In this document: piece by piece, positions 56,794 through 64,000 of the stretch
Position numbering within the stretch: position 1 is the first letter of the stretch
Layout of the letters: the number at the start of each line of letters is the position of its first letter
Source of the DNA: G965277745 sp965277745
Lineage (GTDB): Bacteria > Pseudomonadota > Gammaproteobacteria > Cardiobacteriales > Cardiobacteriaceae
Length of the DNA: 64,000 bases
Assembly (NCBI GenBank): GCA_965277745.1
Contig: OZ255837.1
Span: 1,798,001-1,862,000, forward strand
Direction: 5' to 3'
The notes under the pieces: generated by a model
The model's database searches: none
Told to the model about the DNA's origin: nothing
What the model saw: the letters and a program-made list of their open reading frames with translations, nothing else
Made by a program: the position numbers and the translations under genes

Positions 56794-57840
56794 ATGAGTC
56801 AAGTCAGCATGCGTGAGCTGTTCGAGGCAGGCGCGCATTTCGGTCATCGTACCCGCTTCTGGAACCCGAAAATGGCGCCGTATATCTACGGCAAGCGCGG
56901 GGATATCCATATCATCGATCTGGAACAGACCGTTGTGATGTTAAACGACGCCCTGAATTTCCTCTCCACTGTTGTCGCCAACGGCGGGCGTATCATGTTC
57001 GTCGGGACCAAACGCAGCGCCAGTGAGGCGATTGAGCAGGCGGCCACCCGTTGCGCCATGCCGTATGTGAATTTTCGCTGGCTTGGCGGTATGTTGACGA
57101 ACTTCAAGACCATTCGCCAATCTTTGCGTCGTCTCGAGGAAATCGAAAAAATGGCCGAGGAGGGGATCTACGAAAAACTGGCCAAGAAGGAAGTGATCGT
57201 TCTCGAGCGTGAACGGGCCAAGCTCGAACGTTCCCTGAACGGCATCCGCACCCTGAAACAGTTGCCGGACGTTTTGTTCGTCATCGACGTGGGCTACGAA
57301 CACATCGCCATCAAAGAGGCGCGCAAGCTCGATATTCCGGTGGTCGGCGTTGTCGATACCAACGGCGTTATCGAAGGGGTGGATTATCTAATCCCGGGCA
57401 ACGATGATTCCGTACGTGCCATTCGCCTTTATGTCGAGGCGGTTGCCGATGCGATCGAGGCCGCGAAGCAATCGGTCACCAGTGTTCGTGAAGAGGAAGA
57501 AAGCGCATCGCAAGAAACGACGCAAGCCGCTTCGCGAGTTGTCGCGGCGAGCGTAAGCGAAGTGAGCGAAGGCACGGTGCAGGAAGGCGAAAAACGGGAA
57601 ACCATGACGCCGCCTTCGCCCCCCGAGTCGAACGTAAGCGACGCATCGGAAGGCACGGTGCAGGAAGGCGAAAAACGGGAAACCACGACCCCTCCTTCGC
57701 CCCCCGAGTCGAAGGTAAGCGACGCATCGGAAGGCACGGCGCAGGAAAGCGAACATCGCGAAACCACGGCCCCTCCTTCGCCCCCCGAGGCGAGCGTAAG
57801 CGACGCATCGGACGATACGGTGCGGGAAGACAAACACTGA
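56794..57840 (+). CDS. rpsB: 30S ribosomal protein S2 with a repeat-built C-terminal extension
   Basis: S2 is a small-subunit protein needed late in 30S assembly. Residues 1-230 are a standard S2: AGAHFGHRTRFWNPKMAPYI, FRWLGGMLTNFKTIRQSLRR, and VVDTNGVIEGVDYLIPGNDD. The family is normally about 240 residues, but this protein has 348. The extra ~100 residues are acidic, Ser/Pro/Glu-rich, presumably disordered, and contain three full copies of a 27-residue repeat plus a partial one. ATG 56794 is preceded by GGAG. The next gene is tsf, as usual. Confidence 0.95.
   Translation: MSQVSMRELFEAGAHFGHRTRFWNPKMAPYIYGKRGDIHIIDLEQTVVMLNDALNFLSTVVANGGRIMFVGTKRSASEAIEQAATRCAMPYVNFRWLGGMLTNFKTIRQSLRRLEEIEKMAEEGIYEKLAKKEVIVLERERAKLERSLNGIRTLKQLPDVLFVIDVGYEHIAIKEARKLDIPVVGVVDTNGVIEGVDYLIPGNDDSVRAIRLYVEAVADAIEAAKQSVTSVREEEESASQETTQAASRVVAASVSEVSEGTVQEGEKRETMTPPSPPESNVSDASEGTVQEGEKRETTTPPSPPESKVSDASEGTAQESEHRETTAPPSPPEASVSDASDDTVREDKH
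57553..57837 (+). repeat. 81-bp tandem repeat inside rpsB (3.5 copies)
   Basis: Units at 57553-57633, 57634-57714 and 57715-57795, and a half unit to 57837, each opening with GTAAGCGA and staying in frame (27 codons). Unit 2 is nearly identical to parts of 1 and 3, which suggests recent slippage or unequal crossover. Confidence 0.9.
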
Positions 57841-57851
57841 AGAAAATGTTG

Positions 57852-57876
57852 CCCGCAGCCGAGAAAAGCCTGCGGG
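57852..57876 (+). other. Short hairpin between rpsB and tsf
   Basis: CCCGCAG and CTGCGGG arms with an 11-base loop, no T-run. Possibly a partial attenuator setting the ratio of S2 to EF-Ts. Confidence 0.35.
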
Positions 57877-57902
57877 TGGTAATGTTATTTAAGGAGTACA
57901 GC

Positions 57903-58784
57903 ATGTCGATTTCTGCGAAATTGGTAAAAGAACTGCGTGAGCGCACCGGTGCGGGAATGATGGAATGCAAGAAGGCGTTGATCCAGTCGGTGGGTGATCT
58001 CGAGGCGGCGATCGTGGAAATGCGTAAAACAGGTCTTGCCAAAGCGGATAAAAAGGCCGGCCGGATCGCCGCCGAAGGGAGGCTGTTCATTTGTCTTTCC
58101 GATGACGGGAAACAGGCCACCTTGCTCGAAGCCAACTGTGAAACCGATTTTGTCGCGATGGGCGAGGCATTCCAGCATTTCGCCAGCGAGGCCGCGAATC
58201 TGGCACGGCGCGAAAACCTGCTCGATATCGATGCCCTGCTTTCGGCGCGATCGGAGGCGGGTAAAAGTGTCGATGAACAGCGCAAGGAACTGATCGCCAA
58301 GGTTGGCGAAAACGTGAATCTGCGCCGTTTTGTCACTTTTACGACGAAAGACGGCACGATCGGCCATTATCTTCACGGCGGAAAAATCGGCGTGCTGGTC
58401 GAGATCAACGGCGATAAAGAAGAACTGGCCAAAGACCTTGCGATGCAAATCGCCGCGAGCAATCCTCAGGCGCTCGATGCCGCTTCCCTGCCGGAGGATC
58501 TGGTGGCTAGGGAAGAAAGTATTCAGCGTGCCAAATTCGAACAGAGCGGAAAACCGGCCAATATCATTGCCAAAATGGTGAGCAGTTCGATGGAGAAATT
58601 TTTTTCGGAGGTCACCCTGCTCAAGCAAAAATTCGTCAAGAATCCCGGTCAATCCATCGAGCGCTTGCTCGCGGAACAGGGAACGGGTGTCTTGCGCTAT
58701 ATTCGCTATGAACTCGGCGCGGGAATCGAAAAGGAAGCGTCTGATTTTGTCAGCGAAGTGATGGCGCAGGCGAAAGGACAATGA
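57903..58784 (+). CDS. tsf: Elongation factor Ts
   Basis: Guanine nucleotide exchange factor for EF-Tu. The 293-residue protein begins with the family signature KLVKELRERTGAGMMECKKAL and contains LLEANCETDFVAMGEAFQHF, the second signature, then the core and C-terminal dimer module. ATG 57903 has AAGGAG upstream. Co-transcribed with rpsB and followed by a clear terminator. Confidence 0.96.
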   Translation: MSISAKLVKELRERTGAGMMECKKALIQSVGDLEAAIVEMRKTGLAKADKKAGRIAAEGRLFICLSDDGKQATLLEANCETDFVAMGEAFQHFASEAANLARRENLLDIDALLSARSEAGKSVDEQRKELIAKVGENVNLRRFVTFTTKDGTIGHYLHGGKIGVLVEINGDKEELAKDLAMQIAASNPQALDAASLPEDLVAREESIQRAKFEQSGKPANIIAKMVSSSMEKFFSEVTLLKQKFVKNPGQSIERLLAEQGTGVLRYIRYELGAGIEKEASDFVSEVMAQAKGQ

Positions 58785-58802
58785 GCTTTCAAACGCGCCA
58801 CG

Positions 58803-58829
58803 ACCGCCGCCTTGTCGGCGGTTTTTTTA
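58803..58829 (+). terminator. Rho-independent terminator after tsf
   Basis: ACCGCCG / CGGCGGT stem with a short loop followed by seven T residues. It separates rpsB-tsf from pyrH onward. Confidence 0.85.
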
Positions 58830-58865
58830 GTGTACCGTTACCACGAAAGAAAATAGGAGCGTGTT

Positions 58866-59594
58866 TTGGAGCAGCGAAAAAAACAACCCAAGTACCGCCG
58901 TATTCTCCTCAAAATGAGTGGCGAGGCCCTGATGGGGGAGCAAATGTTCGGCCTCGACGCCAAGACAATCGCTCGCATCGGCGACGAAATCCGTCGCCTT
59001 AACGAAGCAGGGGTCGAGGTGACCATCGTGATCGGTGGCGGCAATCTGTTTCGCGGGGCGCAACTGGCGGCGCTCGGTATGGAACGTGTGACCGGTGATC
59101 ACATGGGGATGCTCGCCACCTTGATGAATGCGCTGGCGATGCAGGACGCTCTCGAACATCTTGCCGTGCCGGTGCGGGTGCTTTCCGCGCTGCGTGTCGA
59201 CGAGGTCTGCGAACCGTTTATCCGCCGTCGCGCGATCCGTCATCTGGAGAAAAAACGCGTAGTGATTTGTGCCGCCGGAACCGGTAATCCGTTTTTTACC
59301 ACGGATTCGGCGGCTAGCCTGCGTGCGATCGAGTTGAATGTCGATGCGATGTTCAAGGCGACCAAGGTGGACGGAATTTATTCGAAAGACCCGAAACACC
59401 ATGGCGATGCAGTAAAATACGACAATCTGAGTTACCAGACGGTACTGACGGAAAACCTGCGCGTCATGGATGCGACCTCGATTGTCATGTGCCGTGACAA
59501 TGCCATGCCGCTTGTCGTCTTTGACATGACCAAATCGAACGAAATTGTTCGCGCGGTATTTGGCGAAGCCGTCGGCACCGTGGTTCATGCATAA
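58866..59594 (+). CDS. pyrH: UMP kinase
   Basis: Phosphorylates UMP to UDP; hexameric bacterial enzyme of the amino-acid-kinase fold. Visible are RRILLKMSGEALMG (ATP loop), VTIVIGGGNLFRG (GGGN site), RVTGDHMGMLATLMNALAM, and ICAAGTGNPFFTTDSAASLRA. The best start is a TTG at 58866, with TAGGAG seven to twelve bases upstream; no ATG fits before the conserved core. 242 aa, the usual length. Followed nine bases later by frr. Confidence 0.94.
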   Translation: MEQRKKQPKYRRILLKMSGEALMGEQMFGLDAKTIARIGDEIRRLNEAGVEVTIVIGGGNLFRGAQLAALGMERVTGDHMGMLATLMNALAMQDALEHLAVPVRVLSALRVDEVCEPFIRRRAIRHLEKKRVVICAAGTGNPFFTTDSAASLRAIELNVDAMFKATKVDGIYSKDPKHHGDAVKYDNLSYQTVLTENLRVMDATSIVMCRDNAMPLVVFDMTKSNEIVRAVFGEAVGTVVHA

Positions 59595-59603
59595 GGAGAA
59601 AAG

Positions 59604-60161
59604 ATGATTGGCGAAATTCACAAAGACGCCGAAGCGCGGATGAAAAAATCGCTTCACGCGCTCGAGAACGAACTGAGCAAGATTCGCAGCGGCCGTGCCA
59701 GCGCCGCGCTTCTCGACCATGTGGAAGTGGAATACTACGGTGCGATGGTGCCGCTCACTCAGGCGGCCAATGTATCGGTTGGCGATTATCACACCCTGAA
59801 CATTCAGATTTGGGAGAAGGACATGGTGGCGAAAATCGAGAAGGCCATTATCAATTCCGATCTCGGTCTCACCCCGAATACCGCAGGCCAGAATATCCAT
59901 ATCAATCTGCCGCCGCTTAGCGAAGAACGCCGCAAGGAAATGGTCAAAGTCGTTAAAAACGAAGGTGAACAGGCGAAAATCGCGATCCGCAATATTCGCC
60001 GTGACGCCAATCAGGCAATCGCCAGGCTGCGTGCCGACAAACAAATTTCCGAAGACGACGAGCGCCGTGGTGAAGACAAAATCCAGAAGCTGACCGATCA
60101 CGCCATCGCCGATGTCGACGACGTACTCGCGGGCAAAGAAAAAGAATTGCTGGCGATTTGA
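59604..60161 (+). CDS. frr: Ribosome recycling factor
   Basis: Splits post-termination ribosomes together with EF-G. The 185-residue protein has the standard two-domain layout: the helical MKKSLHALENELSKIRSGRASAALLDHVEVEYYG, the beta domain from VPLTQAANVSVGD, and LPPLSEERRKEMVKVVKNEGEQAKIAIRNIRRDAN. ATG 59604 is preceded by AAGGAG. The stop overlaps the uppS start (TGATG). Confidence 0.96.
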   Translation: MIGEIHKDAEARMKKSLHALENELSKIRSGRASAALLDHVEVEYYGAMVPLTQAANVSVGDYHTLNIQIWEKDMVAKIEKAIINSDLGLTPNTAGQNIHINLPPLSEERRKEMVKVVKNEGEQAKIAIRNIRRDANQAIARLRADKQISEDDERRGEDKIQKLTDHAIADVDDVLAGKEKELLAI

Positions 60162-60907
60162 TGAGCAACGCCCGCCGCCTCAAGTTACCCGCCCATGTCG
60201 CTATTATCATGGACGGTAACGGGCGCTGGGCCAAAACACGGAAAAAGCCGCGTTTCGCCGGTCACCGGGCCGCGCGTAACAGCGTGGAGAAAATCATTCG
60301 CGCAGCGGCGGGAAAGGGAGTTTCGACCCTCAGCCTGTTTGCTTTCAGTACCGAAAACTGGGCGCGTCCGACGACTGAAGTCAGCATGATTATGGACATG
60401 ATCGAGCGTGGTATCCTCGATCAAGCGGAAAAGCTGCGTGATGAGAATATTCGTCTGCGGGTTCTCGGATCGCGAAAGGGACTTGGCGACAATCTACGCG
60501 AAAAACTCGATCGCGCTGAATGCCTCACCGCGCGGTGTGATTTCATGGAGGTGGTCTTCGCGATCAATTACAGTGGTCGCTGGTCGATTATCGAGACAAC
60601 GAAACACCTAGCGAAATGCGTCCACAACAATAAACTGCGCGCCGAAGAAATTACCGCCGCGGTGTTTGAAGCCGCGCGGCCGATGCCGGATTTGCCGCCG
60701 GTCGATCTTCTCATTCGTAGCAGCGGGGAACTCAGAATCAGTAACTTTCACCTATGGGAAACTGCGTATGCGGAATTGTATTTTACCGAAACACTATGGC
60801 CGGACTTCGACGAAGCGGAACTGACCAGGGCGATTGCCGCCTATCGCCAGCGCGAGCGGCGCTACGGCGCACTGAGTGGCGAAAAAAATTCCGCGGAGCG
60901 TCTTTAA
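60161..60907 (+). CDS. uppS: Undecaprenyl diphosphate synthase (cis-prenyltransferase)
   Basis: Makes C55 undecaprenyl diphosphate, the lipid carrier for peptidoglycan and O-antigen. The catalytic loop HVAIIMDGNGRWAKTR near residue 13 holds the Mg-binding Asp, and LSLFAFSTENWARP and DLLIRSSGELRISNFHLWET are the substrate sites. The last reads S-S-G-E-L where most homologues have T-G-G-E-x. ATG 60161 overlaps the frr stop. 248 aa. Confidence 0.94.
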   Translation: MSNARRLKLPAHVAIIMDGNGRWAKTRKKPRFAGHRAARNSVEKIIRAAAGKGVSTLSLFAFSTENWARPTTEVSMIMDMIERGILDQAEKLRDENIRLRVLGSRKGLGDNLREKLDRAECLTARCDFMEVVFAINYSGRWSIIETTKHLAKCVHNNKLRAEEITAAVFEAARPMPDLPPVDLLIRSSGELRISNFHLWETAYAELYFTETLWPDFDEAELTRAIAAYRQRERRYGALSGEKNSAERL

Positions 60908-61768
60908 ATGCTGCGGGAACGGATATTCTCCGCCCTTGTCCTGATTCCACTGTTTATCTGGGTAGTGCTTGCCGCCAGCGAGAGCGTTTTCATTCTATTT
61001 TTACTTACCTTGTCCGCACTGGCCGGGCGTGAATTGGGACGCTTGCTCGGCTTTTCACGGCACTGCGGTTACGCTTATACCGTGCTGGTGTTACTATGCA
61101 CACTGTTTGCCATCTTCCTTGCCGCCTATTTGCCGCAAATTGCGACTTTCTCCGCGCCCGTGCGCAATTGTGCACGCACGGCGGCGGGCACACTGGTGTT
61201 CGTCGGTGCGCTTACCTGGATCGTCGCGATACCGGTTTTACTCGGTCAATACGCGCGCAACGGGCATTTCATCAAGGAAACCCTCTTGCTGAAAGGGTTT
61301 GGCCTCTTGTTTTTGAGTGCCTTCTCCGCGGCGATGATATTTTGCCGACAGTTGCTTGGCGATGTCGGATTGCTTGCTTTGTTTGTTCTTGTTTGGGCGA
61401 ACGACAGCGGGGCGTATTTTATCGGCAAACGCTACGGTAAAACGCCGTTCGCTGCCGCGATCAGTGCCCGCAAAACGCGCGAAGGATTTCTCGGCGGCTG
61501 GGGCGTTTCCCTATCGTTTGCCGTTGTCGTTTATCCCTGGCTGTTTGCCGCCTATCTGGACTTTATCCGTTTCATCGCCATCAGTGCGATCGCCCTTCTT
61601 TACGCCAGTTGCGGTGATCTGTTCGAAAGCGTGATGAAGCGGCGCGTCGGCAGGAAAGACAGCGGCACCATGCTTCCAGGGCACGGCGGTGTGCTCGATC
61701 GTATCGACAGTTGGCTGCCGGCAATGACCATCTGGGCCTCCGGCCTGATCCTGTCCGCTAGTCTGTAA
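60908..61768 (+). CDS. cdsA: Phosphatidate cytidylyltransferase (CDP-diglyceride synthase)
   Basis: Inner-membrane enzyme making CDP-diacylglycerol from CTP and phosphatidate. The 286-residue protein has about eight membrane helices, an ANDSGAYFIGKRYGKTPF block, and the C-terminal signature MKRRVGRKDSGTMLPGHGGV followed by LDRIDSW. It directly abuts uppS (start at the base after its stop). The next gene is rseP; dxr, commonly between them, is not present. Confidence 0.93.
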   Translation: MLRERIFSALVLIPLFIWVVLAASESVFILFLLTLSALAGRELGRLLGFSRHCGYAYTVLVLLCTLFAIFLAAYLPQIATFSAPVRNCARTAAGTLVFVGALTWIVAIPVLLGQYARNGHFIKETLLLKGFGLLFLSAFSAAMIFCRQLLGDVGLLALFVLVWANDSGAYFIGKRYGKTPFAAAISARKTREGFLGGWGVSLSFAVVVYPWLFAAYLDFIRFIAISAIALLYASCGDLFESVMKRRVGRKDSGTMLPGHGGVLDRIDSWLPAMTIWASGLILSASL

Positions 61769-61840
61769 AAGGCCGGGCGATGAAATACTTCATTTTTCCG
61801 ATGTTATACTTCTTGTAAAACGAACTTCCGAGGTGTCTTT

Positions 61841-63202
61841 GTGTTTTGGGGTCTTTGTGGATTCATCATCACTATCGGCCTGTTGGTCACGATCCATGAA
61901 TATGGTCATTTTTGGGTGGCGCGGTTTTTCGGGGTAAAAATTCTGCGTTTCTCGCTGGGATTCGGTAAGCCTTTTCTTTCGTGGACGGGGAAAAAAGAAG
62001 GCACCCGTTATACCCTTGCCCCGATTCCGCTCGGCGGCTTTGTGCAAATGTACGGCGAGGACGACAGCGAAGGCGTTCCCGAGAGAGAACGCCCGAAAAC
62101 CTTCTCCGCCAAGCCCGCTTGGCAACGTTTTTTGATCGCCTGCGCAGGGCCCGTGGTCAATGTCTTGTTCGCGATTTTCGCTTTCTCTCTTCTTTTTCTG
62201 ACTGGCGTGAAGGGCATTACCCCGACCGTGGTCCACATCGACCCGCATAGCCTTGCCGCCTCCACCGGTATCGCTCCGGGCGATGTCCTGACGCAAATCG
62301 ACGGACAGCCAGTACGTCTGGCCGTGGACGCCCATGTCGCCCTGGTTGGCGCCGCGCGTGAGAAGATTGCGATTGCCTATTCAAGAGGTGAGGCAACTTA
62401 CAACACCCAGCTTGATTTGTCCGGCCTGCGGGCCGGCGATGAAATGCATATGGGGCGCACCACCGGGCTGTTTCTCGCTGATGAATGGTGGCCGCCGCTG
62501 GTCGCTTCGGTGGTCGAAGGTTCTGCCGCGCAGAAAATGGGTGTCGCTGCCGGGGATCGCATTGTCCTTTTCGACGGAGAAACGATTGCCGCGGAAGACG
62601 GCTCGTTCGCTCTCATGGAAAAAATCGCCGCAAGACCGAATCGAGCCGTAGAACTGACGGTGTTGCGTCAGGGAAAGGAAATTGTCCTCGACGGCAGCTT
62701 GGGCAGCCGGAGCGTCGACGGCAAGACGTACGGATTTCTCGGTGTCGCTTGGCAGCGGGCACCGGATCGCGGATTTTTCGATCGCTATGCAACCTTGGTG
62801 CGTTACGAGCCGCTGGCCGCTATCGGGCATGGGGTGAAAAAAAGCGAATATTATCTGCGCCTTACATTCGACTTGTTCCTGAGAATGTTCCGTCAGGAAA
62901 TTTCCTTTGCCAATCTCGGCGGGCCGGTGACCATCGGAGACGCCGCAGGAAAGACTCTGCGTATCGGCTGGAGCGAATTTCTCAATTTCCTCGGCATTCT
63001 CAGCCTGTCGCTCGCGGCGCTCAATTTGCTGCCGGTGCCGATGCTCGACGGTGGTCACATGCTCTTTTACGCGCTCGAGACAATACGTGGCAAGCCTTTG
63101 TCAGCGCGGGCGATGACGCTCGCCTATCGTATCGGCGCCTTTGTTGTTTTTTCCTTCATGGGGCTTGTCGTCTTGAACGATCTCTGGCGCTATCTGGGCT
63201 GA
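61841..63202 (+). CDS. rseP: Site-2 intramembrane metalloprotease RseP
   Basis: Zinc protease that cleaves anti-sigma factor RseA in the membrane to release sigma E, and clears signal-peptide remnants. HEYGH near residues 18-22 is the HExxH zinc site, and LNLLPVPMLDGGHMLFYALE near 395 carries the distal zinc-ligand LDG motif. Two PDZ domains lie between (GIAPGDVLTQIDG; MGVAAGDRIVLFDGE). GTG start 61841 with GAGG upstream, 453 aa. The 3' end overlaps the convergent ygfB-like gene by 13 bases. TATACT at 61805-61810 may be its own -10 box. Confidence 0.94.
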   Translation: MFWGLCGFIITIGLLVTIHEYGHFWVARFFGVKILRFSLGFGKPFLSWTGKKEGTRYTLAPIPLGGFVQMYGEDDSEGVPERERPKTFSAKPAWQRFLIACAGPVVNVLFAIFAFSLLFLTGVKGITPTVVHIDPHSLAASTGIAPGDVLTQIDGQPVRLAVDAHVALVGAAREKIAIAYSRGEATYNTQLDLSGLRAGDEMHMGRTTGLFLADEWWPPLVASVVEGSAAQKMGVAAGDRIVLFDGETIAAEDGSFALMEKIAARPNRAVELTVLRQGKEIVLDGSLGSRSVDGKTYGFLGVAWQRAPDRGFFDRYATLVRYEPLAAIGHGVKKSEYYLRLTFDLFLRMFRQEISFANLGGPVTIGDAAGKTLRIGWSEFLNFLGILSLSLAALNLLPVPMLDGGHMLFYALETIRGKPLSARAMTLAYRIGAFVVFSFMGLVVLNDLWRYLG

Positions 63203-63699
63203 TGTCTATCTGCGTACAAAAGTAAAGTCGCCATTGCGCTGTGTTCTTCCAGGGTATGCAGCAGTTGGCGGTTTTCCTCGTTCTCCGGCAGGAGAGCGTC
63301 GAGTTTGGCGATTTCTGCGATATTGTGCAAAAATTCCTCGCTGGAGGTGTCAAGTGCCGGCAAGCGACCTTTTTCGCGCAGATAATTTCTGACCAGGGAG
63401 AATCCTCCCGCCCAAAAGGCGAGCGCCTGGGCACGTTGGGCAAGTGCGCCGTCAGGTGGCAGAAGCAAAGAAAATTCGGGGTCGCTCTTTTGCAAGGCGT
63501 TTTCGATCTGTTCGATCAAGCGCGGAATTACTTCTTTCGCGGGAGAATTCTCTGGATCGAGGGCAAGTATTTGCGCCCACTGCTCCGTCGTGCCGAATGC
63601 ACAAAGGGCGCTGACAATACCATGCAATTCAGCAGGGCAAAACCCCCATTTTTGTTGCCTGATCAACTCGTCGAGCGCGGCGAAGTTTATCGTCTTCAT
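63190..63699 (-). CDS. UPF0149/YgfB-family protein
   Basis: 169-residue all-helical protein of the YgfB (UPF0149) family, known from Haemophilus and Pseudomonas. In Pseudomonas a homologue affects beta-lactam resistance through AmpD, but the role here is unassigned. Family blocks visible are PAELHGIVSALCAFG near the N-terminus and ALAFWAGGFSLVRNYLRE near residue 90. ATG 63699. Divergent from the coiled-coil gene on its other side, an arrangement common in gammaproteobacteria. Confidence 0.85.
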   Translation of the reverse strand: MKTINFAALDELIRQQKWGFCPAELHGIVSALCAFGTTEQWAQILALDPENSPAKEVIPRLIEQIENALQKSDPEFSLLLPPDGALAQRAQALAFWAGGFSLVRNYLREKGRLPALDTSSEEFLHNIAEIAKLDALLPENEENRQLLHTLEEHSAMATLLLYADRHQPR

Positions 63700-63796
63700 G
63701 GCTTATCCTGGACAAAAGATGCTAGTATAAAGCGTTTTGATTCTCTGATTCGCCAAGGCGGGCGGAGGTTGATGTATCGAAATAATGGAAGACGAC

Positions 63797-64000
63797 ATGA
63801 AACCGGTGGAACGTTTGCATATCGACGAACTCAAACGCATCGAGAAACAGGCAGGGATGCTGCTCAAATCTTGGCGGCGTTTGCAAAAAGAGTCACGTGA
63901 TCTCGACGCGAAATTCACCCGCCTGAACGAACAGCACGAAGCGACGCAAGACACCCATGCGAACACACTCGCCGAACGGGAAGAGGCGCATCGTGAGGCG
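63797..64000 (+). CDS. Small coiled-coil protein (TIGR02449-like), cut by window edge
   Basis: Partial frame of at least 68 residues, almost entirely coiled coil (LHIDELKRIEKQAGMLLKSW and on). Proteins of this type (TIGR02449, ZapB-like in length) usually lie between ygfB and zapA, matching this context. I prefer ATG 63797 because GGAAG precedes it; ATG 63785 is an alternative. The 3' end lies outside the window. Confidence 0.6.
   Translation, partial: MKPVERLHIDELKRIEKQAGMLLKSWRRLQKESRDLDAKFTRLNEQHEATQDTHANTLAEREEAHREA

Noticed and set aside
57429..57833. Antisense open frames with repeats across the rpsB tail
   Set aside because: They mirror the in-frame tandem repeat of rpsB; no ribosome-binding site and no family resemblance.
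57553..57837. Direct repeats as a CRISPR array
   Set aside because: Contiguous 81-bp units without unique spacers, in frame with rpsB; this is a coding tandem repeat.

Overview
The window is a stretch of a gammaproteobacterial chromosome. The evidence is a core gene order and protein set of that class (valS, typA, hemC-hemD-hemX-hemY, argH, glnD-map divergent from rpsB-tsf-pyrH-frr-uppS-cdsA-rseP, a YgfB-family gene) and a one-piece tmRNA whose tag reads ANDDNYALAA. A Cardiobacteriaceae-like host is a guess I cannot confirm. The core DNA looks GC-rich, with many one-codon overlaps between genes. The central third is visibly AT-richer and full of insertion sequences.

Left core (1-11.9 kb): valS (cut by the window edge), typA, a DUF883 gene, and a proline-use operon in which putA is divided into a PRODH-P5CDH gene and a separate gene for its usual C-terminal domain, followed by putP. 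Next come a Bcr/CflA drug transporter, a glycine-zipper lipoprotein and ssrA.

Island (about 11.86-44.35 kb): the 3' end of ssrA (CCTCCACCATTT) is repeated at 44.33 kb, so this 32.5 kb block looks like an element integrated at ssrA. I see no integrase. Its main cargo is one co-oriented, translationally coupled operon: small HTH protein, PLD-SNF2 helicase, DUF4391 protein, type III modification methylase, type III restriction subunit, a PrrC/RloC-like SMC-type ATPase, SbcD and SbcC. The upstream intergenic region carries four copies of TTTAACC/GGTTAAA, probable operator sites. A second defence module (McrB, McrC, ADP-ribosylglycohydrolase, SAM methyltransferase) lies to the right. Between them are a FitAB/VapBC toxin-antitoxin pair and manA, the latter with host-like composition and bounded by IS630 remnants.

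Much of this cargo is broken. mod is split by an IS481-family element, with a second near-identical copy, inverted, 9.6 kb away at the end of a half-length sbcC. The SMC-type ATPase has an in-frame stop, mcrB is frameshifted, the ADP-ribosylglycohydrolase has a stop at codon 7, and the SAM methyltransferase holds an IS630 element plus frameshifts. The island reads as a decaying multi-layer anti-phage locus.

Right core (44.4-64 kb): a PerM-type permease and hemY-hemX-hemD-hemC on the minus strand, argH divergent from them, tatD, a small membrane protein, glnD and map on the minus strand, then rpsB-tsf, pyrH-frr-uppS-cdsA-rseP on the plus strand, ygfB convergent with rseP, and the start of a small coiled-coil gene. 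RpsB carries a C-terminal tail built of 27-residue tandem repeats, and dxr is absent from its usual place between cdsA and rseP.
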